Both the position numbers and the translations under genes were made by a program. Of a stretch of 64,000 nucleotides of DNA, positions 45,897 through 55,269 are shown piece after piece. The DNA is from Methanosarcina barkeri str. Wiesmoor (GTDB lineage Archaea > Halobacteriota > Methanosarcinia > Methanosarcinales > Methanosarcinaceae), in the NCBI RefSeq assembly GCF_000969985.1, contig NZ_CP009526.1, forward strand, positions 372,001-436,000, written 5' to 3'. How positions within the stretch are numbered: position 1 is the stretch's first letter; each line of letters opens with the position of its first letter. A model generated the notes under the pieces. That model was not told where the DNA came from. It did not search any database and saw nothing but the letters and a program-made list of their open reading frames with translations.

Positions 45897-47090
45897 TCAA
45901 AACATTTGAATCAATCCAGGATTATCTCCTGTAATACACTCTCCACCTTTAGCAGTTACTATAAATGTATTTTCAATTCCTACCATTCCAATGTTTTCAA
46001 TTCCTTTTTTAGGTTCGAGAGCAAATACCATTCCTTCCTGGAGTGGCTCATCAAATCCTTCAGCAATCACAGGTGTTTCGTCGATTAGTAACCCAACCGC
46101 ATGGCCTATGAATTTAACTTTGCGGTTGCCAAAACCCATGAAATTCTGCAGAAATTCCGAATCGAGCTTATTCATTATGGTGGTGTAGATCTCCGAGGGT
46201 ATGGCACCTGGTTTTAACATTGAAGCAGCTTCGTTCTGTATTTCCACACATTTATTATGGGCATCTATGGCGTATTGTGGAAGCGAAGAACCAAACATAT
46301 ATGTGGTAGTTTTATCCGTGTTATAGCCTTCAACACCGCATCCGATATCAATGAATACCAGATCTCCTTTTTTCAGTTTTCTATCACGGCTTCCGATAAG
46401 GGGAACTGCAGGGCTCATCCCGTAAATTCCGCCAGGCCCGTTAAAGTAGGAAGGATAAATCGAGCTTTCACCGAAGCAAACATTTCCCAGGACCATCTCG
46501 GTATCGAACATTCCAAAACGGCATAATCCGTGATGTCCTTCTTCAACCATAACTGAATATAGTTCGGTTGATAGGTCTACTTCACTCATTCCTTCCTTTA
46601 GCATTTCGGGTACAAGATCTTCCAGTACATGCTGGTGAATCCTTCCAGCTTCTCTTGTTAGCGAGAGTTCATATTCGCTTTTTACTGCTCTGACAGCGCA
46701 AATTTGAGCGTCAGCAGATTTGACATTCTTAAAAGGGAAGTATTTTTGAAATCTCTGGTACAAAGCTAGAGGAACAACTTCGGTTTCAAGGTATACTGTG
46801 TTCGAAAGCCCACTTATACTCTTTGCGGCATCACGGAAACTGTTCATAGGTTTTATATTTGGAAATAAAGACTCATCCAGGGCTCTTTCGTAGCTGCGAC
46901 GTACCCAGAAAGTTGCTTCTCCATGCTTGGGGATAATCAGCATTCCATCTTGCATCGTACCTGTAAAATAATAAAGATTTATTTTGCTAAAAATAACAGT
47001 TATCTCCCATTGGGGATTTGAGATATCCATTCGTTTTCTAAAATTTCTCATCCGGTTTTTCAATTCGGTTAAGGGTACTTTTTTAATCAT
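45897..47090 (-). CDS. M24-family Xaa-Pro peptidase-like protein
   Basis: 397 aa. An N-terminal creatinase-like domain (~1-150) is followed by the pita-bread catalytic domain. Metal ligands are in place: the two Asp in [19 protein letters not shown], His in [12 protein letters not shown], Glu in [10 protein letters not shown] and Glu in [10 protein letters not shown]. It removes N-terminal residues before proline or is a dipeptidase of this fold. No signal peptide, so cytoplasmic. It is convergent with regulator copy B. Its last ~150 bp are duplicated at 41505-41660. Confidence 0.88.
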   Translation of the reverse strand: MIKKVPLTELKNRMRNFRKRMDISNPQWEITVIFSKINLYYFTGTMQDGMLIIPKHGEATFWVRRSYERALDESLFPNIKPMNSFRDAAKSISGLSNTVYLETEVVPLALYQRFQKYFPFKNVKSADAQICAVRAVKSEYELSLTREAGRIHQHVLEDLVPEMLKEGMSEVDLSTELYSVMVEEGHHGLCRFGMFDTEMVLGNVCFGESSIYPSYFNGPGGIYGMSPAVPLIGSRDRKLKKGDLVFIDIGCGVEGYNTDKTTTYMFGSSLPQYAIDAHNKCVEIQNEAASMLKPGAIPSEIYTTIMNKLDSEFLQNFMGFGNRKVKFIGHAVGLLIDETPVIAEGFDEPLQEGMVFALEPKKGIENIGMVGIENTFIVTAKGGECITGDNPGLIQMF

Positions 47091-47181
47091 GTAGATTCCT
47101 TTACTAATTATCTGTTATCAATTAAGAGATATCACTTGCATTAGTGAATATGGCAAGAATTTATGAGCAAATATAGATAGT

Positions 47182-47313
47182 GAGCCTATCCCGAAACTCA
47201 GAATTTGATTTTTTTGAATCTTGTATTTGGAACAATCAATTGAATACCTAATCACTAAAATAATCCCAAAAGCTCACGATGATTTAGAATAAAATAGGTT
47301 TTGGGATAGGCTC
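47182..47313. mobile_element. MITE, 132 bp, GAGCCTATCC family, copy 2
   Basis: Ends GAGCCTATCCCGAAAC and GGTTTTGGGATAGGCTC are inverted repeats, flanked by target duplication AGT (47179-47181, 47314-47316). Same orientation as copy 3 at 50733. Confidence 0.87.
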
Positions 47314-47419
47314 AGTAAATATATGCAATAATTTTTGTTTTTTATAACAAAATTATATTTCTCTCAGTGTTTTTTTTATAAATATATTTCTTGCAATGAT
47401 TTCTTAAAAGATAAAAAGT

Positions 47420-47531
47420 AACTTTAGGGCTAGTTAACTTTAGAGCTAGTTAACTTTAGAGCTAGTTAACTTTAGGGCTAGTTAACTTTAGAGCTAGTTA
47501 ACTTTAGGGCTAGTTAACTTTAGGGCTGGTG
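47420..47531. repeat. Seven tandem 16-bp repeats before the DUF2284 gene
   Basis: Units AACTTTAGGGCTAGTT and AACTTTAGAGCTAGTT alternate without spacers. The joints form AGTTAACT palindromes within CTAGTTAACTTTAG, so each period offers a dyad. It ends ~100 bp before the next start codon. Confidence 0.9.
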
Positions 47532-47634
47532 AGATCTTAATTCGTTTCTCAAAATGGAATAAATAATTGGAAAGAAAACAAATTAGGACGAAACAAGAAA
47601 TAGAAACAAAAGGGTTTTTTGAAAAGGGGCTATC

Positions 47635-48174
47635 ATGTTAGGAAAATTTGAAGATCTTGTTGAAAAGGCTTCAGGGTTGGGGCTCAAGGCTTACCTTGTG
47701 GATGCAGAAAACATTCCGGTTGAAAACAGGATTGCTCTGAAATGTGCTTACGGCTGCAGAGGTTATGGAAAAAGATTGAGCTGTCCACCTAATATTATAT
47801 CGGTTGAGGAGTTTAGAAAAATCATCGGAGAGTACAGTAGTGCGCTTCTACTTATCGATGAACGCGATACTTCACAGGTGTCAGATATCCTTGAGGTCTG
47901 GGGAGAAATTCGTAAGGACTCCTTCCATAAAATGTTAGAGCTTGAGCAGGAAGCTTTCAGGGAAGGCTTTACTTTTGCGCATCTCCTTAGGCCCGGCTCA
48001 TGCAATGAATGCGATGTCTGTAATCTTGAAAAATGCATAAAACCAGAATTGAGGCGTTTTGCACCTGAGGCTGTAGGAATAAACCTCCTGAAGACAATGG
48101 AAAAGGCAGGAATTGTACTTGAGTTCTGCAAACCTGAGAAAACGATATGTGTAGGAGTCTTACTGCTTGAATGA
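47635..48174 (+). CDS. DUF2284 cysteine-rich metal-binding protein
   Basis: 179 aa with AAGGGGC before the ATG. The DUF2284 pattern is clear: CAYGCRGYGKRLSCPPN near 42-58 and CNECDVCNLEKC near 122-133, with HLLRPGSC between. The eight-plus cysteines are likely to hold iron-sulfur or zinc sites. Members are common in anaerobes and are described as predicted metal-binding proteins; no reaction is known to me. Monocistronic, preceded by the 16-bp repeat array. Confidence 0.85.
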   Translation: MLGKFEDLVEKASGLGLKAYLVDAENIPVENRIALKCAYGCRGYGKRLSCPPNIISVEEFRKIIGEYSSALLLIDERDTSQVSDILEVWGEIRKDSFHKMLELEQEAFREGFTFAHLLRPGSCNECDVCNLEKCIKPELRRFAPEAVGINLLKTMEKAGIVLEFCKPEKTICVGVLLLE

Positions 48175-48476
48175 AAAATTCAAGCAAAAATAAACTACGC
48201 TCATTCCAAAATCTTTGCAATGTCTGTTCCGAGTTTATTCTGAGTGTTAAAATATTAAAAGAAATATTAAATGAGAAAAGCGAAATTAATAAAAGAGTTT
48301 AACTTTATAGTTCTAGAGAAATATCCAGATTAATGAAAGTAATTATTAAAGTTTGGAATCGCTATGCATAATATTCTAATTTAATTAGCGATCTTAATTT
48401 AATTAACAAAGACAGAAAGTACATTACTTCCTGATATATTTTATGGAAAATCTAGCAAACTGGAGGTTTTTTCAAA
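48175..48476. other. Spacer between DUF2284 gene and npdG
   Basis: About 300 bp, AT-rich; no gene. The npdG Shine-Dalgarno GGAGG is at 48462-48466. Confidence 0.5.
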
Positions 48477-49184
48477 TTGATTTCTGAAAAGTTAAAAATA
48501 GCTGTTTTAGGAGGAACTGGCAATATAGGAGAGGGCATGGTGCTCAGGCTGGCCCTTCAAAACCTTATGGCTGAAGGCGTAAAGAACGAAGTAATTATAG
48601 GGTCCAGATCCAAGGAAGCTGCCAATGAAGCCGCAAAAAAAGCCATCTCCGAACTTGAAAACTGCGGGTTTGATACGTCTAGGATAACTATCACAGGAAA
48701 CAGTAACTATGAAGCTGCGCAGGCAGCCGAAGTAATAATTCTTACTATTCGTTTTGACTACATTTTGCCTTTGCTGCATGAGATTCGTGAGGCTCTTGAA
48801 GACAAGATTCTGATTACTCCTGTAGTCCCGATGGTAAAGGAAGGAGACCTTTTTGTATATAAACCTCCCGAGGAAGGTTCAGCCGCTCTTGCAATTCAGA
48901 AAAATGTTCCGGCTTCTACAAAAGTTGTTGCAGCTTTCCACAACATCCCGGCAAGAAAATTGAGGGATATTGTTAAGTGTAAAGCTGTATACCATGCGCT
49001 GGTATGTAGCGATGATGCCGAAGCAAAGAAGCTGGTCATTAAACTTACAGATCATATGGGATGCATGAAACCCCTGGATGGAGGCCCTCTTAAGCAGGCA
49101 AATACTATGGAATCGCTTACACCACTGCTGATCAACCTTGCAAAACTTAACGGATTTAAAGATCTCGGGATAAATTTCTCCTAA
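48477..49184 (+). CDS. npdG: F420H2:NADP oxidoreductase
   Basis: 235 aa with TTG start; GGAGG lies 10 nt upstream. The N-terminal Rossmann motif is IAVLGGTGNIGEGM, with the NADP phosphate site following in IIGSRSKEAA. The F420 site region is ILTIRFDYILPLLHEI, and the C-terminus contains NIPARKL and DGGPLKQANTMESLTPLLINL, all typical of NpdG/Fno. It transfers hydride between F420H2 and NADP+, supplying NADPH for biosynthesis. Monocistronic. Confidence 0.93.
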   Translation: MISEKLKIAVLGGTGNIGEGMVLRLALQNLMAEGVKNEVIIGSRSKEAANEAAKKAISELENCGFDTSRITITGNSNYEAAQAAEVIILTIRFDYILPLLHEIREALEDKILITPVVPMVKEGDLFVYKPPEEGSAALAIQKNVPASTKVVAAFHNIPARKLRDIVKCKAVYHALVCSDDAEAKKLVIKLTDHMGCMKPLDGGPLKQANTMESLTPLLINLAKLNGFKDLGINFS

Positions 49185-49298
49185 AAATCTCGGATAAAAA
49201 GAGCCGGAAGAACATCGATCAAAAAAATATTGCAAAAAACATGTTTTATCCCGAAATTATTTCGCGTTAACTATGTTATTTGTAATCCCTTATCTTTT

Positions 49299-50207
49299 GT
49301 GAAACTTGACAGGAAAAAGATCCATTGGATCATTGCTCAAAAGTTGAAAGGGGAATCCTCCTATACGATAGCTGAGATCCTCTGGATCCCAGCTCGCCGA
49401 TTTCAGCAGATCTATAAAGAATACGTTGAAACTGTGGCCAGCTCCCCAAGTTGGCAATAATCTTGGAAGACCAAAGAAGCCATTATCCTCTGACGAAAAG
49501 GAATTGATTGATCGAACTTATTTAGATTACAAGTTTGGAGCCTGTGACCTTGAGATTTTCATGAAAGGCAAATATACTCGTAAGATATCTCTTAACAGAA
49601 TCCATAAATATCTACTCAGCATGAACCTTGTCGGTGAGAACCGAAAAAAGAAACTGAGACGAAAATGGTACAGATATAACATGAACACAGCATGTCTGCT
49701 GCACGCATCGATTGGCACGAAAACCCCAGATTAGGCTTGCAGGTCTGTGCCATTCTTGATGAGTCACCAAAAATGAATTGCAGGTGGAGAATATGTTCAT
49801 GTAACATGGAGAACACCATTAAAGTGATTGATGAACTTGTCAGTGAGTACTGTGACATATGCCTTTTAAGGAAATTATCGTGGAAGTGAATTCAGAGTTC
49901 ACAGGATCAATAAAGATGGTTCATAGAATAGTGTTTAACTCTAAGACGCATTGAATAACCTGGAATTAAACCAATACTTGCAAGGGTAAGACATCCTCAG
50001 ACAAACGGAAAATAGAGAAATAGTTCTATACATATTAAAGGTTTAGAGGAGAGTTTGAGTTTTTCGAATAATTCATACAGTGGTTGTAACAAGAGGCTTC
50101 ATGGAGCCTTGAAACTTGAACAGTTAGAATCATCACAAAGTATATTCTGGAATAGATTACCGGCTGAGGTAATATTCAGAATAAGAGTGAAATTGGTTGA
50201 GTTGTGA
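49299..50207 (+). pseudogene. Decayed DDE integrase-core transposase
   Basis: Protein-like stretches run through several frames: WIIAQKLKGESSYTIAEIL (helix-turn-helix), NLGRPKKPLSSDEKELIDR, ISLNRIHKYLLSMNLVGENR, ARIDWHENPRLGLQVCAILD, then remnants of the DDE core and FRGEFEFFE, ending RLPAEVIFRIRVKLVEL at a TGA (50205-50207). This is the order of an IS481-like integrase-core transposase. At least four frameshifts and many stops. No element ends identified. Confidence 0.8.
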
Positions 50208-50374
50208 AAATATATAAAAAGAAAAAAGTTTCAAAGTGTAATTATTTCAGGATAAAACATATAATTTGTTAAAATTTCGTTCTTTGTTAAAATAAATAAT
50301 CCTCACAAATCTTATCTCTATGTTTTTATCTTCAATCATAGGATTCTATTTCGACCTCACTGTTTTCGTAAATC
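50208..50374. other. Spacer with a short shared repeat
   Basis: GAAAAAAGTTTCAAAG followed by TATTTCAGGATAAAACA (50221-50259) matches 33160-33198 (GTTTCAAAGCGAAATCATTT). No gene seen. Confidence 0.4.
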
Positions 50375-50643
50375 CTAGATTCGGCAGGTCGATATAAGGA
50401 ATTTAAATATTTTTCTTGATATCGTTTTTGAACATTTGATAAATTTACATTAAATATAAAACTGGTTAACGTGTGGCTTAACTCCTATATATAAATACTG
50501 AATCATTTTTCCATTAAAGTTTAGTATGAGAGATTATGCTTGGATCATATGTAAATCTCACAACTGCACACAATAAGGAATCATCATTTTAAAATCGCCA
50601 TCAGCAAAAAATCGAAAATGAAATGTCGACCTGCCGAATCTAG
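50375..50643. mobile_element. CTAG-flanked MITE-like element, copy 2 (269 bp)
   Basis: Ends CTAGATTCGGCAGGTCGA and GTCGACCTGCCGAATCTAG. The element is inverted relative to 36243-36515 and clearly homologous along its length. Non-coding. Confidence 0.85.
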
Positions 50644-50732
50644 GCTAATATATTCATATTATTAATTAAATAATTCGTAGAACTTAATTCAAAGCCGTCA
50701 CATAATGAAGTCACACAATAAATGTATTAGTT

Positions 50733-50863
50733 GAGCTCATCCCAAAACTTGAAATTTGCTTCTTAGGCTTTGTATTTCGAACAATCAATAAAGCTCAAGA
50801 TCATGAAAACAACTTTGAAAAATTTCCAACGATTACTAATAAAGTGTCTTTTGGGATAGGCTC
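50733..50863. mobile_element. MITE, 131 bp, GAGCCTATCC family, copy 3
   Basis: Ends GAGCTCATCCCAAAAC and TCTTTTGGGATAGGCTC, flanked by target duplication GTT (50730-50732, 50864-50866). Confidence 0.87.
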
Positions 50864-50901
50864 GTTATTAATTCATACCACTGGACTCTTTGTATTACTA
50901 T

Positions 50902-50985
50902 TAATAAACATTAATAATACTACTAATAAACATTAATAATACTACTAATAAACATTAATAATACTACTAATAAACATTAGCAATA
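50902..50985. repeat. 22-bp tandem repeats before the methyltransferase operon
   Basis: Three full and one partial copies of TAATAAACATTAATAATACTAC. The core TAATAAACATTAATA is near-palindromic. The array ends ~40 bp before the start codon and just upstream of the TATA-like TTTATATTTT (50996-51005). Confidence 0.85.
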
Positions 50986-50995
50986 AAGTGAATTA

Positions 50996-51005
50996 TTTAT
51001 ATTTT
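50996..51005 (+). promoter_or_regulatory. TATA-like box of the methyltransferase/transporter operon
   Basis: TTTATATTTT lies ~25 nt upstream of the ATG at 51025 and no Shine-Dalgarno is present, so transcription should begin at or very near the start codon (leaderless message). Confidence 0.5.
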
Positions 51006-51024
51006 TTTATTATTATAACGCCCC

Positions 51025-51786
51025 ATGACTCTTGAAAACAAACAAATCAAAGAACTCATTACAAGCAAATGGGACGAATCTTCAGCTACCTATGACACAC
51101 AGCATGGGCACAAAGTGAAAAGTCTTGAGGAAGCTGATGCTTGGAAGTCAATGTTCAAAAAGATCATTCCAGAAGGAAAACTTGATGTTCTGGATGTAGG
51201 TTGTGGAACCGGTGAGTTAAGCGTTCTTTTTGCAGAGATGGGACATAACGTCACAGGTCTTGATCTTTCCGAGAAAATGATGGAAAAAGGACGCCTAAAA
51301 TCCATGTCCCAGGGGCTATCCATTAAATTTCTTAAAGGCGATGCCGAAAATCCTCCTTTTGATGAAAAAAACTTCGACGTGGTAATAACTCGCCACCTTC
51401 TGTGGACTCTCCCCAACCCGAAAACAGCTGTAAAGAACTGGAACAGAGTCCTTAGAGATGGAGGTTATGCCATAATCGTCGACGGGATCTGGGACGACGG
51501 TTCTCTAAACACCCGAGTCAGACGTTTTATAAGCAGTCTTGGAATTCTTATTTTTGAGCAGGCAAATCCATGGAAAGGAAACTATTCTAAAGAACTGGCA
51601 GCTTCGCTTCCCAATGCCAGCGGCACTTCACTGGAAGAGTCTAGACAATATCTTAAGAATGCCGGATTTTCAAAAATCGATGCCTATGACATATCTCATA
51701 TCAGGAAAATACAGAAGCAATATATGTCTTTCTGGAAACGAATCGGGTACAACTACGATTATTACATGCTCTACGGTGAAAAGTAA
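51025..51786 (+). CDS. Class I SAM-dependent methyltransferase, first gene of importer operon
   Basis: 253 aa. SAM-binding motif I is VLDVGCGTGELSVLF near residue 56, with acidic residue after strand 2 (VTGLDLSEKM) and motif FDVVITRHLLWTLPNP for the later strands. The sequence resembles the type 11/UbiE-like group of small-molecule methyltransferases. It has no Shine-Dalgarno and is probably leaderless. It is followed after 19 bp by the substrate-binding lipoprotein, so it is likely to be cotranscribed with the importer. A role in modifying a metal chelator or the imported compound is a guess from this linkage. Confidence 0.85.
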   Translation: MTLENKQIKELITSKWDESSATYDTQHGHKVKSLEEADAWKSMFKKIIPEGKLDVLDVGCGTGELSVLFAEMGHNVTGLDLSEKMMEKGRLKSMSQGLSIKFLKGDAENPPFDEKNFDVVITRHLLWTLPNPKTAVKNWNRVLRDGGYAIIVDGIWDDGSLNTRVRRFISSLGILIFEQANPWKGNYSKELAASLPNASGTSLEESRQYLKNAGFSKIDAYDISHIRKIQKQYMSFWKRIGYNYDYYMLYGEK

Positions 51787-51805
51787 ATTTAAAAGAGGAG
51801 GGAAT

Positions 51806-53380
51806 ATGTACAGAAAGAAAGCAGGCTCATTTTTGCTTATGGCTGTGCTTATGGTAGTCACAATGGCAATTTCGGGTTGTCTCGATTCAGGTAAAGCCGA
51901 TATAAGTAATGAAAGTGACGTTAAGGAACTGACAATTGGGGAAATGTGGGACATAGAATCTATTGATCCAGCTGAAGACATGAAGGTAATATGTGAAAAA
52001 GCTCTGGTTGTGGAAACTCTTGTGACAACAAATGAGGATTTTTCACTGGCACCAGGTCTTGCAACATCATGGCAGCAGCTTGACAATAATACATGGGAAT
52101 TCAATCTAAGGAAGGATGTCAAGTTCCATGATGGAACCAATATGACTGCAAAAGATGTAAAATTCTCGTTGGATAGAGCCATTAGCAGGAATGTCAATGT
52201 TGCATCAATGTTGAATGTAAAATCTATAGAAGTAAAAGATAACTATACTCTGCTCATAAAAACAGCCAACTTCAATTCGATACTTCCAGCTGTACTTCAC
52301 TATCCCTGCACTGCAATAATAAACAGGAATTCGGTAGATGAAAACGGGAACCTGGTAAAACCCATAGGCACCGGCCCGTATATGTTCGAGTCATTTGACG
52401 AGCAGACCAATGTACTTACAGTTGTTAAGAATAAGAATTGGTGGGGAGGGAAGGTAGGCCTTGATAGAATGGTAATCAAAGGTATGCCAGATCCCAACAC
52501 AAGAGCAATAGCAATAGAAAGCGGAGAGATCGATTTTACAGTAGATGTACCATACAGTGAAACCGACAGGATTGATGCTCTTGAGGATATTAATGTAGAA
52601 AAACACGTGGAACCCAGAGTTTATAAGATAGACGTAAATCTCGCAAAGGACAAGTTAAAAGATACCAGAGTCAGGCAGGCGATCTCTTATGCAATTGACA
52701 GGGATAGCATTGTAAAAAATGTACTCTATAATGTAGGCGAACCTGCAGCCGGACCTTTCCTTCCTAACATGGTCTGGGCTAACAAAGACCTTGAACCCTA
52801 CAAGCAGGACTATAAAAAAGCAGATTCACTTCTGACTGAAGCAGGCTGGATTGACACCGATGGAGATGGGATAAGAGAGAAAGATGGTCAGAAGCTGGAA
52901 CTTAATCTCATGACATTTTCAACAAGGCCCGGACTTCCCCCAATGGCAGAGGCTATTGCAGCACAGCTAAGTAAAATCGGCATAAAAGTGACACCTGAAG
53001 TGCTGGAATACGGTAATATTCTTGAGAGGCAAAAAGAAGGAAACTGGGATCTGAGTCTTGCACCATTTGCCATCGCAATGGTGCCTGATCCTGAATTTGT
53101 CCTCACTAACTGGTACAGCACAAATGGTACAGACAATAAGCCAGGATACTCAAATCCTGAAGTCGATAAACTCATAGAAGAAGCAAACGGCATCACCAAT
53201 CAGGAAGAGAGATATGCGAAATTCAACGAGGTTGAAAAAATAGTATACGAAGAACAGCCAATGATCCTTGTGGCTTATTATGGTTGTGCTATCGTTAAGA
53301 AAGATAAGGTAAAGGGTTACACCTTTGACCCAACAGCTCACGACTACCGCATTAATGCCGGGATGTATATTGAGAAATAA
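51806..53380 (+). CDS. Family 5 substrate-binding lipoprotein (nickel/oligopeptide type)
   Basis: 524 aa from ATG 51806 with GAGGAGGG upstream. The lipoprotein signal ends in a lipobox, MAISGC. The mature part is SBP_bac_5: LAPGLATSWQQLDNNTWEFNLRK is split across the conserved N-lobe, followed by KFHDGTNMTAKDVKFSLDRA, GTGPYMFESFDE, RQAISYAIDRDSIVKNVLY and a C-terminal YYGCAIVKKDKVKGY. Family members bind peptides, nickel complexes or other small ligands. The substrate cannot be told from sequence. A hairpin terminator follows before the permease gene. Confidence 0.9.
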   Translation: MYRKKAGSFLLMAVLMVVTMAISGCLDSGKADISNESDVKELTIGEMWDIESIDPAEDMKVICEKALVVETLVTTNEDFSLAPGLATSWQQLDNNTWEFNLRKDVKFHDGTNMTAKDVKFSLDRAISRNVNVASMLNVKSIEVKDNYTLLIKTANFNSILPAVLHYPCTAIINRNSVDENGNLVKPIGTGPYMFESFDEQTNVLTVVKNKNWWGGKVGLDRMVIKGMPDPNTRAIAIESGEIDFTVDVPYSETDRIDALEDINVEKHVEPRVYKIDVNLAKDKLKDTRVRQAISYAIDRDSIVKNVLYNVGEPAAGPFLPNMVWANKDLEPYKQDYKKADSLLTEAGWIDTDGDGIREKDGQKLELNLMTFSTRPGLPPMAEAIAAQLSKIGIKVTPEVLEYGNILERQKEGNWDLSLAPFAIAMVPDPEFVLTNWYSTNGTDNKPGYSNPEVDKLIEEANGITNQEERYAKFNEVEKIVYEEQPMILVAYYGCAIVKKDKVKGYTFDPTAHDYRINAGMYIEK

Positions 53381-53395
53381 ACTCTATTTTGAAAT

Positions 53396-53423
53396 GACCG
53401 GTAATACCGGTCTTCTTTTTTTC
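53396..53423 (+). terminator. Internal operon terminator after the binding protein
   Basis: GACCGGT (53396-53402) and ACCGGTC (53406-53412) form a perfect 7-bp hairpin with a 3-nt loop, followed by TTCTTTTTTTC. The permease Shine-Dalgarno AGGAGGG follows at once. Partial termination here would keep the binding protein in excess of the membrane subunits. Confidence 0.65.
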
Positions 53424-53434
53424 AGGAGGGATAT

Positions 53435-54379
53435 ATGCACAGGTATTTACTAAAACGATTTGCATCCATGCTGATCACACTTGTTGTGGCGTGTGCACTG
53501 ACATTTTTCTTGATGCATATGATACCTGGAGAAACTACAGAGATAATTCTCAAACATACTTTTATAGGTCTTGAAGAAACAGCTACAGAAGAGCAATTGA
53601 TGCAATTTTCAGAAAAATATAACCTCAATGACCCTCTATACATTCAGTTTTTCGAATGGTTGAAAAACTTTCTGTTAAACGGTGACATCGGTACTTCTTA
53701 TGTATATCATAAACCTGTGATATATCTTCTGAAACTGCGTCTGCCGGCAACAATCCTTCTGGCGACATCAAGTATGTTGATAACTGTTGTTTTAGGTATA
53801 AGCCTGGGAGTGTATTCTGCCTTGAAACAGAATAAGTTGTCAGATCATATTCTCAGGTTTATCAGCCTTTTTGGAGTTTCGATGCCAGGATTCTGGATCG
53901 GCCTGCTTCTTATCCTTCTCTTCTCAGTCAAGCTCAAACTGATACCTGCAACGGATTATGGTAGTCTGGAGAATCTCTTCCTGCCAGCCCTTGCGCTCTC
54001 ATCACATTCGATAGCATCGGTGATGAGGATTACACGAACAAGCATGCTTGAGACACTTGGTCAGGATTACATCAAATTTGCCGTAGCTAAGGGACTTTCT
54101 ACAAGAACTATAGTCTTAAGGCATGCGATGAAAAATGCTCTGCTACCAGTGATAACAGTTCTTGGCTTTCAGATGGGGCATTTGCTTGGTGGTTCCATTG
54201 TTATAGAACAGGTATTTACATGGCCTGGAATAGGCAGTCTCCTTGTCAATTCGATATCTGCTCGTGACATTCCTGTTGTGCAGGGTTGCGTAATGTGTAT
54301 AGTGGCAATGTTTCTTATGATAAATTTCCTGGTGGATATCTTCTATACGTATCTGGATGCAAGAATAAAATATGATTAA
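53435..54379 (+). CDS. Nickel/oligopeptide ABC importer permease (NikB/DppB-like)
   Basis: 314 aa; AGGAGGG precedes the ATG. The first helix is LITLVVACALTFFLMHMIPG, and the BPD_transp_1 domain ends with the EAA-like loop ILRHAMKNALLPVITVLG. Six membrane helices. It pairs with the next permease to form the channel. Operon second permease begins 9 bp after its stop. Confidence 0.92.
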   Translation: MHRYLLKRFASMLITLVVACALTFFLMHMIPGETTEIILKHTFIGLEETATEEQLMQFSEKYNLNDPLYIQFFEWLKNFLLNGDIGTSYVYHKPVIYLLKLRLPATILLATSSMLITVVLGISLGVYSALKQNKLSDHILRFISLFGVSMPGFWIGLLLILLFSVKLKLIPATDYGSLENLFLPALALSSHSIASVMRITRTSMLETLGQDYIKFAVAKGLSTRTIVLRHAMKNALLPVITVLGFQMGHLLGGSIVIEQVFTWPGIGSLLVNSISARDIPVVQGCVMCIVAMFLMINFLVDIFYTYLDARIKYD

Positions 54380-54388
54380 AACGTGGTT

Positions 54389-55267
54389 ATGATGAAAAAT
54401 ATAAAAATTCCTGACAGCATCATCAGTGAAGAACACATACAGATGATCTTCAGGAGAAAGGACATGCTGATTGCCCTTATCCTTCTTTTTTCTCTAATGT
54501 CAATATCCCTAATTGCTCCATGGATCGTCCCATCTGATCCCAATGAGGCAAATCTTACAAACAAAAATCTTGGTCCTTCATCAGAACACTTACTTGGCAC
54601 CGACTATCTAGGACGTGATATGTTGAGCCGAATAATGATTGGGGCCCATACATCCCTATTGATATCATTTGGTGTTGTTTTGATATCTCTTGTGTCTGGC
54701 GTTTTTCTGGGATGCATGGCAGGTTACTATGAAGGCTATGTGGATGAGGTGATCTCGAGACTTATAGACATATTCCTTGCATTTCCGGGGATTATTTTTG
54801 TCCTGACAGTAATGAGTATGCTTGGCACTGGTGTCATGAATATCATAATTGCGCTTTCAATTGTTCAGTGGGCAGGTTACGCCCGACTGATGCGGGGACA
54901 GGTAATTTCAGTTAAAAAGAACGAATATGTGCTTTCAGCAAAGATGATAGGTGTAGGAGATCTCAGGGTACTATTAAGGCACATCGTTCCCAATTCTATA
55001 GCTCCCATCCTTGTCCTTGCGACAATTGACATTGGGCATGTCATTCTCTCCATATCTGCCCTGAGTTTTTTGGGTATTGGGCTTCCTGCCGATATCCCCG
55101 AATGGGGTGCCATGCTGAGTGCAGGAAAAGCCTATATGAGGACAGCGCCGTTCCAGACAATTTTCCCTGGAATGGCGATAACGACTTTTGTGGTTATTTT
55201 CAGCATACTTGGCGATGGAATGCGAGATATTCTGGATCCTCAGGACAAAGGTGGTGATATGTATTGA
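54389..55267 (+). CDS. Nickel/oligopeptide ABC importer permease (NikC/DppC-like)
   Basis: 292 aa from ATG 54389 (GTG 54383 and ATG 54392 are alternatives). It contains the OppC N-terminal segment and the LLGTDYLGRDMLSRIMIGAH signature of this subfamily, then the BPD_transp_1 domain with coupling loop LRHIVPNSIAPILVLA and the SFLGIGLPADIPEWGAML end motif. Forms the channel with the 53435 product. Confidence 0.92.
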   Translation: MMKNIKIPDSIISEEHIQMIFRRKDMLIALILLFSLMSISLIAPWIVPSDPNEANLTNKNLGPSSEHLLGTDYLGRDMLSRIMIGAHTSLLISFGVVLISLVSGVFLGCMAGYYEGYVDEVISRLIDIFLAFPGIIFVLTVMSMLGTGVMNIIIALSIVQWAGYARLMRGQVISVKKNEYVLSAKMIGVGDLRVLLRHIVPNSIAPILVLATIDIGHVILSISALSFLGIGLPADIPEWGAMLSAGKAYMRTAPFQTIFPGMAITTFVVIFSILGDGMRDILDPQDKGGDMY

Positions 55268-55269
55268 AC

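Noticed and set aside
47420-47531. CRISPR array
   Set aside because: Repeats are 16 bp and directly abutting with no spacers; the 19-bp and 22-bp arrays at 13361 and 50902 fail for the same reason, and no cas genes are present.
51539-51805. N-terminal extension of the binding protein into the methyltransferase gene
   Set aside because: The lipoprotein signal and Shine-Dalgarno place the start at 51806; the upstream part is the methyltransferase in another frame.
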